NCBI GenBank assembly: GCA_021014325.1
Contig: CM037476.1
Coordinates: 15,350,827 to 15,414,826 of the forward strand
DNA from: Plazaster borealis
Taxonomy: Eukaryota > Echinodermata > Asteroidea > Forcipulatida > Labidiasteridae
DNA length: 64,000 nt
Reading direction: 5' to 3'
Shown here one piece after another: positions 1-10,650 of this stretch. Numbering within the stretch: the stretch's first letter is position 1; the number at the start of each line of letters is the position of its first letter. The notes under the pieces were generated by a model, which was given only the letters and a program-made list of their open reading frames with translations, ran no database searches and was not told the DNA's origin. A program made the translations under genes and the position numbers.

Positions 1-2624
1 CCTGATGAGATTAAATCTCATGCATGTGCGGAATTTCTACCGCACACTGTACACCAAAGTACCGATTGACGAGAGCGCCCGCGACACTCTCCTTTCGGAC
101 TTGTCATCACTTGATTCCACAGACTCGGAAGATCTTGATAGCCAGTTACTTCCTGAGGAACTTGACCTTGCAGCCAAGCAACTTAGCAATAACAAAGCCC
201 CCGGTCTGGACGGTCTCTCTTGCGAGTTCTACCAATGTTTCTGGCCTCTCCTGAAAAATGACTTACTGTCCGTCTTAAACCATGCCATTGTCTACGGCAG
301 CCTACCTCACTCCTTTCAAAGAGGCGTCATCTCTCTCATCCCGAAAAAGGGAGACCTCTCTGACGTCGCTAACTGGCGCCCCGTTTCCCTCCTCAACACC
401 GACTACAAGATCTTTGCTAAGTTGCTCGCCAATAGGCTAAAGGGTCACATGCATTCGGTGATCCATCGTGATCAATCTTATTGTGTTCCAGACCGCTCAA
501 TTTATGACAATATTCTTCTCACTAAAGATATCATTAACTGTTCCAATTTAAATGACACTCCCCTTGCTGTGCTCAACCTTGATCAAAGCAAAGCCTTCGA
601 CAATGTTGACCACGAATATCTATTTAGTACCATGAGAGCCATGGGTTTTGGTGACCGATTCATATATTACATAAAACTTCTGTACAAGGGTGCCGAAAGC
701 CTTCTCAAGGTGGGCGGTTCACTCACCGCCCCCTTCGCAGCAGAGAAAGGTATTCGTCAGGGCTGCCCGCTCTCTGGGCTGCTGTAGGCCTACTCCATTG
801 CCATCGAGCCCCTGCTCAATACGCTAAGAAACAGATTGGAAACCAATGGATTCCCTCTCCCTGGTACCGATGAACACTGTCAGGTCTCGGCCTACGCAGA
901 CGACGTCACAATCTTCGTCACCACCAATTCTGGTTTCAGTATTGTAGACGATGTGTACAAACTTTTCAATAAATCCTCTGCTGCCTGCCTCAATTACAAA
1001 CAATCTCGGGGCCTGTGGGTCGGGTCCTGGACCGGCAGAACCGACGAGCCCCTCAACTTCCGCTGGAATAACGAGGGGCTTCCCTTTCTTGGAGTTCACT
1101 TGGGGATAATTGCTACCTCAAACAAAACTGGATCGCCTGCAAAAACAAACTCGGTAACACTCTTTCACGCTGGAAAGGTATCGCGAACTCCCTCTCATAC
1201 AAAGGCAAAGTTCTCATAACAAATCAACTTGCGGCTTCCAAAATCTTCCACTGTCTAGCCGTTCTCTCTCCCCCTGACAAAGTCCTATGCTCGTCGATTT
1301 CGTCTGGTCCAAACACCTCACAGACACAAACACCGGCACGAGGACAGAAGCTGACCACTTTCAACCCCCTCTCCCGGCTCTTCACTGACGCTCTCTCCGA
1401 CTCCTCCAACTGGATCTTCAATGCTTCCGTGGTAAACTTCTCAAACACTTTCCATTTATTTTCAATGAAAACGGTGTCCGTCCGGCTAGCTTCAGGAACA
1501 TCTCTGCTAGTTCAGCTCCTACGGTCAACTTTTCGCTCTCATCTAACACGGACTCACAGCCTCATCCAAACAAATGTACGGCATCTTCAATGACAGAGTC
1601 AACTCGCACCCTCCTCAAACTACTACATACTGGCACGAATCTGGACTGTTTGATTCCTCCCAAACCATACAATGGGGAGGAATCTACCAGCTGCCGACTT
1701 CAAAAAAAGAAGGAGACACTCAGTTTAAACTCCTGCACAGCATACTACCTTCTCTTCCAGTACTTCATCATCTAAACCCTGACATACTCCTGTGGCTGGT
1801 GCGGGGTCAGGGGAACGCTTCTCCATCTATTCATCCTCTGCCCAGCTATACAATCCGGTCTAAATCTGCTCTACGCACTTCTTCATCGAATCCTTCCAGA
1901 CCTGAAACTCAATTTCGACCTCTACTGGACGCTTATCCCGTGCGCTAGAGGTCGCCTCAAAGGGGCAGAAGCCTATCAAACTTCCTCATCGTCAGCTTCA
2001 ATTACGTTATTTACTGGCTATACAAAACCTCACGTTTTCCGATCCTTACATAATTTGGCGCAGTCGCCTGCAACATGAAATTCTCATTGATTACAACTAC
2101 TACAACCTCTGCAACAATCCTGCTGGTTTCATCACTAAATGGTCTTTCAACAACGCCATTTTCACAATCGTTAATAACAAGATAGCGTGGTTGATGTAGT
2201 CCCCCACACGATATCTCCTCTATACTGATTACTTTTTGAACAATGTATATTTTCTGTAACTTACCTACTCTGTATTAGTACAGATTTTATCTCTCGCTTA
2301 ATTTGCATCCTTTGTGAGGGGAGGCAGGTTTCGTGTTTCGTTCCCCCCTCTGATCGGGCGTGTTGGTGTCGGAGGAGTCTTACATTCCGCGGTCGCTGCT
2401 CCTTGAGAGTGTTGGGTTCCAACCACTTCAAAGAGTGTCTGACTCCTTCGATACCTTGCCTAGTTGGAGGGGGGTGGACATAGGATTTGTTTCTTCTGGC
2501 GAGGGATACTCGCTTATGTTTATTGTTTATTGTTAACAACGTGATTTCCCTGTAATTTTGTAAACTATTACAAGCAACTTCAATCGTTTTGAAATAAAGA
2601 TGTCATTGAAAAGTAAAAAAAAAA
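1..2624 (+). mobile_element. Non-LTR retrotransposon (LINE), 3' portion, 5' end outside window
   Basis: The left end of the window lies inside a LINE. A reverse transcriptase reading runs along the + strand, followed by a zinc-knuckle region, a non-coding 3' part from about 1950, an AATAAA at 2593-2598 and a 10-base A run at 2615-2624 that looks like the retroposed 3' tail. The RT motif style (YADD box, long C-terminal region, CCHC knuckle near the end) suggests the L1/Tx1 group rather than CR1 or RTE; this is a family-level guess. An in-frame stop and frame changes show that the copy is inactive. The 5' UTR, any ORF1 and the endonuclease domain would lie to the left of the window. Confidence 0.85.
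2..1960 (+). pseudogene. LINE reverse transcriptase ORF remnant (broken)
   Basis: This is the decayed second ORF of the LINE; its intact form would copy LINE RNA into DNA at a nicked target. The first block (5-787) carries the RT fingers and palm: a KAPGLDGLSCEFY segment, an LIPKKGD...NWRPVSLLN block, an LDQSKAFDNVDH block with the first catalytic aspartate, and IRQGCPLS. A TAG at 785-787 ends this block. The same frame resumes and carries the AYADDVTIF catalytic box near 886-912. Around 1105 the frame changes. A block starting near 1574 keeps LINE-like sequence (IYQLPTSKKEGDTQFKLLHS). Around 1780 it changes frame again, and 1791-1844 encodes a CX2C-X7-H-X4-C zinc knuckle. At least one stop and two frameshifts make it non-functional. 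No restored sequence is given. Confidence 0.85.
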
Positions 2625-3072
2625 GTCTTCTCCTTCTTCTTCAGTTTTCAGTCCGGCCGTTTGCGAAACCACGGCCTGAGCCATGGGCTTGAGCTTTGGC
2701 TTAGGCTCCGTCAGTTACGCGTGCTTTCCGCCGTACGGGGCTTCAAACGGGCAGCCTAAGTTAGAGCGCAAGCTCAAGTCGTGGTTTTGCAAACGCCCAC
2801 AATATTGGCTATTTGGTGCCTCTATTGCTTAGTTAATGAAACGGCCGTCTGAACCTTCAACAGCACCCCAAGAAAAAAACCAAATCGTCAGCCATCTTGT
2901 TTTCGCTTTGGCGACAAAATGTTGAAAGTTTACGGTTGATTTTAGGCCTTTATGAGTGAACAATCAATGTGTGTGTTTATATAGAGCTGAGGTAAGCTGG
3001 TCTGTGTATATTTGTTGATTAAAAGGAGGGAGAAAATGTAATTTGGGTGAAAAAAAATGTAAAGAAGGTGCC

Positions 3073-3281
3073 GTGAATGTGATGATTTTGTCCTCCGTCT
3101 GCTGCCGCTATATGTACAGAGAAAGGACCATTCTCTATGATCATAGGCTCTACGCTACGGTGACGATCTTGTAACTCTTACAGTCTGATTTCTGAAGTTT
3201 TCTATAAAATAAAAAAAAGCTTAACAAACAATACTTTTTTAATACGCTTGCCTGTTCGATTTTTAAATTCATTTTCAATAG
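3073..3281 (+). repeat. Direct duplication, copy 1
   Basis: Begins GTGAATGTGATGATT and ends ATTTTTAAATTCATTTTCAA. The same start, a central ATAGGCTCTACGC...CGGTGACGATCT block and the same end recur at 3442-3682, offset by about 370-400 bases. The copies have diverged by substitutions and small indels. Confidence 0.75.
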
Positions 3282-3441
3282 GTTTGGCTTTAGGCCTAAT
3301 AACAAGAAAAAACAACGTGTTTGTCAATTTTCCGCGCCGGATTGGCCCTACAGCTACACCCGTGTTTCATGCTGTATTTGTCCATCAACCCTGTCTGGCA
3401 GTATCCCCTGCCTCGTGAATATGTATCTACGGACAGTTTTC

Positions 3442-3682
3442 GTGAATGTGATGATTAATTTGTCCTCCGTCTGCTACTATACTGACCGGATTATCAACGT
3501 CTATTCGCTATGAACATTCCTACCTCCATGGTACATCATACATAGGCTCTACGCCACGGTGACGATCTCTCGTAACTTTTTGAGGTCTGATTTATGATGT
3601 TTTCTAATGAATAAAAAAAGCTTAATAAACAATATTTTGTTTAATTCGCTTGCCTGTTCGATTTTTAAATTCATTTTCAATA
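3442..3682 (+). repeat. Direct duplication, copy 2
   Basis: Second copy of 3073-3281, somewhat longer in its centre. The copies could be tandem duplicates, or paired ends of a degraded element; no internal coding sequence supports an LTR interpretation. Confidence 0.7.
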
Positions 3683-4258
3683 GACTGTGCAAGTCTCTTA
3701 CGCATTCGAACTTCGGGACCATTGTGGTCCTAGTAGTGTACATGAAAATGTGGGTAATTGTGTGAGAAATTCATGCAGCTGAAAGAAGAAACTTAAAATA
3801 AATAAATCGTTCCATGAAACAAGAAAAAATGTGAAAGTGTTGTCATAATATGGTGGTAAACAATTATTAAATTAATGAACTGAAGAACCCTCACAAGAAG
3901 TGTAAAATAAAATTAAACTAGAGATTTAGTGTTTGTTGGAACAAACACTAGGTGTTCGGATTTCATTGGGGTCAGTGTTGTGTCAATGTGTGAACTATTT
4001 TATTGAGTCGATGAAAAGATTGTTGAATTTTGAAGCGGAATTCCATTTCAAATGGGGTCACACTTTGTGTAGCGTTTGTTGGGTTTTGAAAGACCTGTCC
4101 GATGATGTATATTGTACAAATTCATTGTGTAGTTCTTGAGTTATGAATTTGTCCAAAGTCTGACATTTTATTATTTAGCGAGGTTTACACGGACGGCTGT
4201 TTTAGAGACTAACAATGCGTAATGCCAAATCAGATTGCGTGAACCTTGAACAAATTTA

Positions 4259-4450
4259 GGACGAAAAGCAGTCAAAAGCGCCATAAAAATAAAAATCAAA
4301 GCATCAAGTCTCCGCTGTAAGAAAACCAGTAAAATTACTCAGGCGTTTTGAAAGTAAACAGGATTTAAAAAAGCGTTCAACATTGAACGCCGTTTTCTCC
4401 GATTGTTACTTTTCACTGGGATCTACGTGTGTGTGGCCTCGGTGACGTTT
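4259..4450 (+). repeat. Fragment of the GGTGACG-terminated MITE family
   Basis: The block GGACGAAAAGCAGTC...CATCAAGTCTCC...GTTACTTTTCACTG...TCGGTGACG matches the right half of the complete element at 31391-31872 and, in reverse complement, 42425-43068. Only the right terminal part is present; no left terminal inverted repeat was found. Confidence 0.7.
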
Positions 4451-4460
4451 TGATTGTTAC

Positions 4461-4925
4461 AGCTACATTGACAAAATGTGTCTCGAAAGTAAGCATTCGT
4501 GACTTGTCGCATGACTGCTTGCAATGGTTAATTGTCTCATACAATGTTTGCAATACATAAAACTTTGGAGTCTAGACACTATTGTGTACATGCGCTTTGA
4601 ACACCCAGCAGGGTGGATATGTGCGCATTACAAGTCTTTATGCAAGTCTTATTATTATTATTATTATTATTATCCATTGCATTCATTTGCACATTTGATA
4701 TTTTAAAAGTTATAGGTCATTAATTGTCGCATGACTGCTTGCAATGGTTTATTGACTGATACAATTTAAACGCTACATACAATTTTGGAGTCTAGGCACT
4801 ATTTGTACATTAACCAGTACATACATTTGTGCATTTGATAGTTTCACAGTACATTGACAAAATGTGTCCTGAAAGTAAAAATCCATGCCTTGTTGAAGAA
4901 CTGCTTGCAATAGTTTATTGTATGA
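4461..4925 (+). repeat. Recurring block with GTCTCGAAAGTAA / GCATGACTGCTTGCAATGG
   Basis: Three imperfect copies of one block occur here, starting near 4470, 4720 and 4850, each combining a TTGACAAAATGTGTC start, a GCATGACTGCTTGCAATGG centre and a TGGAGTCTAGACACTATT end. Two more follow at about 5637-5780 and 5800-5870. A TTA microsatellite (about 4650-4672) lies between the first two copies. Confidence 0.65.
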
Positions 4926-5422
4926 TGAATATAATTAGCAAATATTGAGACCACCATATCTCGAAAAAAATAAGTCCGATTAACTGTTTTCGATTGTGTA
5001 CTTGTGGGATACTGTAGATGTGTTTGTTAGGCTAAAACATTGTGCGACGTCATCATGATGTCACCAGTGTCAATAGATTTCGCTCGCCACAATTCCTGTC
5101 CTATGGCCTGTGTGGTAAAGAAACATCTCCATAAGACTGTGCGGCACAGTATGCTACTTTATGTGTTCTCTGATGTTATAATGTAAGGAATTATGAAGTC
5201 ACCACCTGTAAGAGCACGCTCTATCAATCGTCGTATTTTTTCAAGATTATCAAAAAAGATAAGTTTAATTTTGAAATGTACAGAATATGCTTGAGTCAGA
5301 AGTTGTTCCCCATCCTGGAATACTCTGAGCTACGGTACTAATGTTTCAAGCTCAAAAACATTTTGAATCAATTTCTGATTTCACGTACTAACACAAAACG
5401 TTTAACTTTATTGCTTATTTAT

Positions 5423-5625
5423 TTATTTAGGACGAAAAGCAGTCATAAGCACCATGTAATAAAGTTCAAAGTAACAAGTCTCCACTGTAAGAAAACTAGT
5501 GACGTTTGAAAGAAAAGCGGGATTTTTTAAAAGCCTTCAACATTAAATGCCGTTTTCTACAATTGTTACTTTTTACTGTCTACGAGTGTGTCAGTTCGTG
5601 GAATCGGTGGGTGACGATTTGATAG
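5423..5625 (+). repeat. Second fragment of the GGTGACG-terminated MITE family
   Basis: GGACGAAAAGCAGTCATAAG through GTGTCAGTTCGTGGAATCGG repeats the block at 4259-4450 with many substitutions. It ends in the GTTCGTGG motif that forms the terminal and internal repeats of the complete copy at 42425-43068. Confidence 0.7.
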
Positions 5626-5634
5626 CTTCACAGT

Positions 5635-5875
5635 TACCTTGACAAATGTGTCTCGAAAATAAAACATTCATGACTTATCGCATTGCTGCTTGCAATGGTT
5701 TATTGTCTGACACAATGTATGTACTAAAATAAACTTCGAAGTCTAGACACTATTGTGTACATTTAACCACTACATTTTTCATTTGATAGCTTCACAGTTA
5801 CATTGACAATGTGTCTCGAAAGTAAACATGCATGAATTGTCGCATGAATGCTTGCAGTGGTTTAAATACCATTTT
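5635..5875 (+). repeat. Further copies of the GCATGACTGCTTGCAATGG block
   Basis: Two adjacent degenerate copies of the block described at 4461-4925. As there, the copies directly follow a GGTGACG-family fragment, so the 4259-4925 composite appears to be duplicated as 5423-5875. Confidence 0.6.
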
Positions 5876-6177
5876 TGTTTTCAAAAAATAACAACGAATT
5901 TAGCGTTTTTAGTTTATTAGTTCTGGTTGTTTAACCAAAAACTCAAAATTTGATTAAAATTAATCACATTTAATTACACAATAAATCATTGGATTATGTT
6001 GTCTAAATTTCTGTTTCGTCTATTTGTCAGGTGTAACACTGTTGCCAAGTTTCATAACCGTACGAGATTGGGAAGAATGTCAAAGTCTACGGACAACGAT
6101 GCGTGTGTATTTTTGAGATGGAACAAACTCAAAAATCCACTAGAGCTTTAGTGTTTGTTGGAACAAACACTAGGTGT

Positions 6178-6464
6178 TCGGATTTCATTGGGGTCAGTGT
6201 TGTGTCAATGTGTGAACTATTCTATTGAGTCGATGAAAAGATTGTTGATAGCTTTTGAAATTTCAAAGTGTAAATCATTACGTGTATATACATTTAGTTT
6301 ACACGGGAAATAAATGCTAACGTTCCTACTAATAAGACTGCATTGAGCTCTATAACGTGTATTAGTTGAACATCTGTGACAATTTTCATGTAAATATTCA
6401 TAAACTGTACTGATAGTTAGTAAAAAATCACGCCAGAGGCGCACATGGCACTGATTGTAAACAA
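6178..6464 (+). repeat. Inverted repeat, left arm (287 bp)
   Basis: Reverse complement of 6617-6903 across its whole length. I found two mismatches by eye (one in the GAGCTCTA-AACGTG area, one in the ATTGAGTCGATG area), so about 99% identity. The spacer is 152 bp. Confidence 0.9.
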
Positions 6465-6551
6465 CTACGGTTGAGCCACGTTGGTCTGTAACAAGTGTCT
6501 TGACTGGCTAGCTACCCACCGTTGCTAGTCGCGTGGGGTATGCCATGCTGC

Positions 6552-6649
6552 GTTAGGCAATTGCCTATTGTTTACAATCAGTGCCATGTGCGCCTCTGGC
6601 GTTAGGCAATTGCCTATTGTTTACAATCAGTGCCATGTGCGCCTCTGGC
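6552..6649 (+). repeat. 49-bp perfect tandem duplication
   Basis: 6552-6600 and 6601-6649 are identical 49-mers starting GTTAGGCAATTGCC and ending GCGCCTCTGGC. The second copy overlaps the start of the right arm of the inverted repeat. Confidence 0.9.
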
Positions 6650-6903
6650 GTGATTTTTTACTAACTATCAGTACAGTTTATGAATATTTACATGAAAATT
6701 GTCACAGATGTTCAACTAATACACGTTCTAGAGCTCAATGCAGTCTTATTAGTAGGAACGTTAGCATTTATTTCCCGTGTAAACTAAATGTATATACACG
6801 TAATGATTTACACTTTGAAATTTCAAAAGCTATCAACAATCTTTTCATCGATTCAATAGAATAGTTCACACATTGACACAACACTGACCCCAATGAAATC
6901 CGA
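6617..6903 (-). repeat. Inverted repeat, right arm (287 bp)
   Basis: Mirror of 6178-6464. It ends exactly where the copy of the unit start (TCGGATTTCATTGGGG in reverse) ends, leaving out the hairpin head. The arm therefore looks like a copy of the unit's own 5' region reinserted in reverse. Confidence 0.9.
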
Positions 6904-8443
6904 AAGGCCAATTTCTCTGATAGATCTATGAAAATTTGATTTGTTCCAATGTATAAAACAATAAGTATTCAATACCCTTTGTTTTCAAGAGATAACAACG
7001 AATTTATCGTTCCTAGTTTGCGAGTTCTGCATGGTTGTTAAACCAAAAAACTAAAAATTTGATTAAATTAATTACATTACCCAATTATTCATTGGGTGAC
7101 GTCATTATGTTGTCGAAATTTATGTTTTATCTAATCATCAGGTGTAAAATTGTTGCCAAGTTTCAGTTATCAAAAATCACCAAAACAGGTCAGCAAAATC
7201 GGTCGTTTAGTTGATATTTACCACCAAACCAACAGAAGCCTAGGCTATCAAGAACTTTCTGCGCTCAGCTTTTCATTGGACTACCGTCGAACGTCGCATA
7301 CTTCCGAGTTTTTTTCACTTATCACAAAGCCAATAATTGTGACAGAGCGCAGTAAACAAACGACCACTAACTTGGTATAGCGCTACCATGGATATGACAT
7401 CGACTGTACATTTCACACAACATGTGGGCCAGCTAGCTACAGTCTTCTTGGACTTTGAACCGTTAAGGTCAATGGCCCTTTTGTACCACACGCTGGCTAC
7501 GTTGTCAACAGTTAAGGGAACCGGGAAAGCGCCCATACCTTATGCGTGTATGAGATAGCCAGTCTGTGGTACGAACAAAAAGTGTATGTAACGTGTAGGC
7601 ATATACTATTATTGTGCGTTATCATAAAAAGTGGCAACAGACACGTGCACTTTGACGTTCAGTTTTGACCCGATGCAAAGGTTAAAAAGTTATCATCTCT
7701 GTGCAAAAGTTTGAGCAGGATCACTCATCTATAACGCGATGCAAAATTTATGTTGAAATATTGCGTAGTTTTTGAGATCAGAATTTGTGAAATTGTTCAA
7801 CTTCCGGTTTGAACCGGAAGTCAAGGTCAAATGGGGTCACTTTGTGTTTAGCGCTTGTTGATTTGTTATCGAACTGTCCGATGATATGTAGATTGTCAAA
7901 ATCCACCATGTGGTTCAGAAGTTATGATTTCTTAAAAATGTTTAACTTTGATTTATTGTAATTCGTTACCTGATGACGTCATCATGACATAAAGTTTGTG
8001 TGGTCTTGATAATAAGGTCCAATTGTCTGATGAGTTCCAATGTTAAATTCAATTTCAATCTTGAGTTATGACCAAAAATTCAATTTATTTACAAAAAACA
8101 CAAAGGCAGAGTTTGACCTTCCGGTACGACCGGAAGTAAAGGTCATGTGAATTTGACGTTAACTTTTTAAATGTTGCCCGTGTCTTGATCTATCATATGC
8201 CTAAATATGAATACTGTAGCTTTAATATTCAGAGACATACAGGCATTGGCATATGGTCACTTTTTGAACTTAAATGGCTTGTAACTTGACACCTGATGAC
8301 GTAATCGTGACGTCACAACTTACTCAGCTTCTGATACTTATGTTCTAACTTCACATAAAGTTTCAAGTTGATCAAAGGTTCGCAAGTATGCGTTTGCTTG
8401 CGGACAAAGCCCACTGAGAAGAATAAGCAAAACTAAAAAAAAC

Positions 8444-10650
8444 TAGAGCTTTAGTGTTTGTTGGAACAAACACTAGGTGTTCGGCTATCTTTGGGGTCAG
8501 TGCTTTGTTTATGTGTGAGCTATATCATTGAATCGATGAACAAATTGTTGATAGCTTTGGGAATATCAAGGAAAACACAGGGTTAATCTTCTATGATTAT
8601 ATGCGTTAGTTTAAACAGGGAATAAATGCAACTCACAATATGAGTTTTCAAAAATAGTAATAATCGTTTGTTAAGCCAAATTAGAAAAACGATGACGTCA
8701 TTATGACGTTAGATAAGTTCTTATCGAGACATTGGTATTTAAGTATGTGATTAAAATGTTAAGTGAAAAACTAAACTATTGTTACTATACAAAGTGTTTT
8801 CTGCAAAAGAGTACATTATTTAATTTATTAGAATAAATTATTAGGTAAATTGTCCTTTTCATGCAGAGCATCATTTTTGAATTCCCTTTCATCTTGGTTG
8901 TATATCTTCAAACGATCCATTGAATTACTTACAAGTACAGCCATGTAAGCTATTTACTGAAGTTTATTTATTTTTCAATGAATATTCATTTTGATTCTTT
9001 ATGAATTAATAAATCCAACTATGCTAATCATGTTGACATTATTAATTTACAATTATTAGAAGTTTTCATCAGGTTTCAAATACAGTGAGTTGGATACTCA
9101 TGAAGTATCGGTGCATGAAACATTGATTGTTCAAAACATATGCACTGATGATGATGTCATTAAAATAAGTCCAGCATAGTATGAGCTATCGGTTGCATTT
9201 TTTTTTAAATAGCTTGCTTGATTTTTAGACATTGATTTTCATTCATACAGAACGGTAGGTTAAATTTAGAATATTGAGAGACACTTGTTTTGGATTGTTA
9301 TGAAAGACAAAGGCAAGTCATGAAGACGGCAAGTCTAAGCCTCTCGTGAATTTTGAGTAATAACGTAACGAGTTGAGTATATTCTTCCTCTATGGTGCAT
9401 CATACACTCAGCAAGGAAATAAGGATGGAACACAACAACGGGTGTGAAAACTTTCACTGCAGACCATTCAGGTACTGGATGTGCTGTACTCTGACGAAGA
9501 AAAAACAATTATAAAGAAAGTGTGACTCAAGGTTAATTAAGTTGGGCTGAAACTGTTTAAATAATTTATATTCAATACCTAACACATTTCATCATAATAT
9601 TATAAAACTAATAACTTATTTAATTTATATTGTGCTCTCCCAAGGACCAGTCTGATGGAGGGCGCATAAAAATACAAAATATCAGAGTAAGGAAATTACG
9701 CAAGAAAAAGCTTGTGGAAGGTGCACAAACTGTTTTTGAAGTGAACCCTTCCTTCCTTAGTTTTAAAAACGTCACCATTGTCACCACTTGATGATTAACG
9801 GTAAACTTTATAACATAACTGTGCATTAAGTGAAGAATCATTTGAAAGGCAATTATGCTTACCGTTTTATTCACTGTGTCTCACTGATAGGCACCGCCGT
9901 CAAATGACGGTCTGAAATACCCTTCTATTCACGAGCCGATGTTATGCCCCGTTTTACGGTGTGTGATTAAAACATAACCAATGTCTGTCTTTTTCTGCTT
10001 GCATTTTCTAACATAATTAAAAGTCATAGGAATCACTGAAGCAGGTGACCATCTCAGTTAAACTTCGTCTTCGATTCCGTTTTCACCATTGAGCCACCAA
10101 AAGGGTGAATAGGGGAACAATTTGACGCTGAACATGGCACAGGTTGAGCGGAATTCAATTCTGCAGTGCTATTGCGCCATTGATAAGCTTGCGTTATAGT
10201 GCGTTGAACTGCGACACGTCAAAACTTGCACGGAAATCATGCCACTACAGCGCACGTAGGCTTTGGACCTCGTGATCAATGGAGCGGAACATGCTTCCGA
10301 GGGCTATTACTAACGAAATGTTCAACTTACATTTTGAGCCGTAGGTCAAGGTCAAACGGGGTCACTCTTTGTGTAGCGTTTGTTGGGTTTTAAAAGACCT
10401 GTCCGATGATGTATAGATTGTTGTAATCCATTTGGTAGTTATCGAGTTATGATTTTTTGAAATATTAAACTTTGATTTTCTGTAATTCGACACCTGATGA
10501 CGTAATCATTACGTCACAACTTACTCGGCATCTCCTAGTTATACTCTAACTACATGCAAAGTTTCAAGTTCATCAAAGGTTTGCAACTATGCGTTTGCTT
10601 GCGGACAAATGACTATCAGAAGAAAAAGAAGAACTAAAAAAAACAAAAAC
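8444..10650 (+). repeat. Tandem array unit 3 (2207 bp)
   Basis: Same head as units 2 and 4 (TAGAGCTTTAGTG, hairpin, AGGTGTTCGG), same tail (GCGTTTGCTTGCGGACAAA and an A-rich end). It is nearly identical to the next unit along its full length, with scattered substitutions and one-base indels, and is joined to it head to tail without spacer. AGGTCA-AGGTCA-(4)-GGGTCA lies at 10343-10364. No credible protein-coding sequence was found. Confidence 0.85.

Larger units (their letters stand above)
2625..3917. other. Non-coding stretch with an internal direct duplication
   Basis: I see no supportable gene here. The main structure is an imperfect direct duplication, 3073-3281 and 3442-3682, annotated separately. 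The right end (from about 3681) begins with AGACTGTGCAAGTCT, which is the terminal motif of a MITE family found again at 25733, 54178 and 60577. The rest is AT-rich sequence without recognisable features. Confidence 0.5.
3918..6140 (+). repeat. Tandem array unit 1 (diverged, about 2.2 kb)
   Basis: Starts with ACTAGAG-ATTTAG followed by a perfect 11-bp stem hairpin (TAGTGTTTGTT at 3927-3937 and its reverse complement at 3940-3950) and AGGTGTTCGG, the same head found at 6141, 8444 and 10651. Family sequence continues to about 4150 and again from about 5878 (matching 6988-7170). The middle is filled by other repeats (4259-4450, 5423-5625 and a recurring block at 4461-5870). The unit ends where the head of unit 2 begins at 6141. 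Confidence 0.65.
6141..8443 (+). repeat. Tandem array unit 2 (2303 bp, contains an inverted duplication)
   Basis: Head TAGAGCTTTAGTGTTTG at 6141, hairpin, then AGGTGTTCGG as in the other units. The unit contains the 287-bp inverted duplication at 6178-6903. The 3' half holds palindromic CTTCCGG/CCGGAAG pairs near 7801 and 8123, the AGGTCA...GGGTCA motif at 7824-7839, TGACGTCA-type motifs, and the family tail ending TTGCTTGCGGACAAA near 8406. Long reading frames here on either strand are mirror images caused by the palindrome, not genes. Confidence 0.8.

Noticed and set aside
3073..3682. Pair of LTRs of a retrotransposon
   Set aside because: No TG...CA ends, no primer-binding site, and too little sequence between the copies; treated as a plain duplication.
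6217..6864. Two matching small proteins on opposite strands
   Set aside because: They are mirror readings of the 287-bp inverted repeat, with no coding signature.
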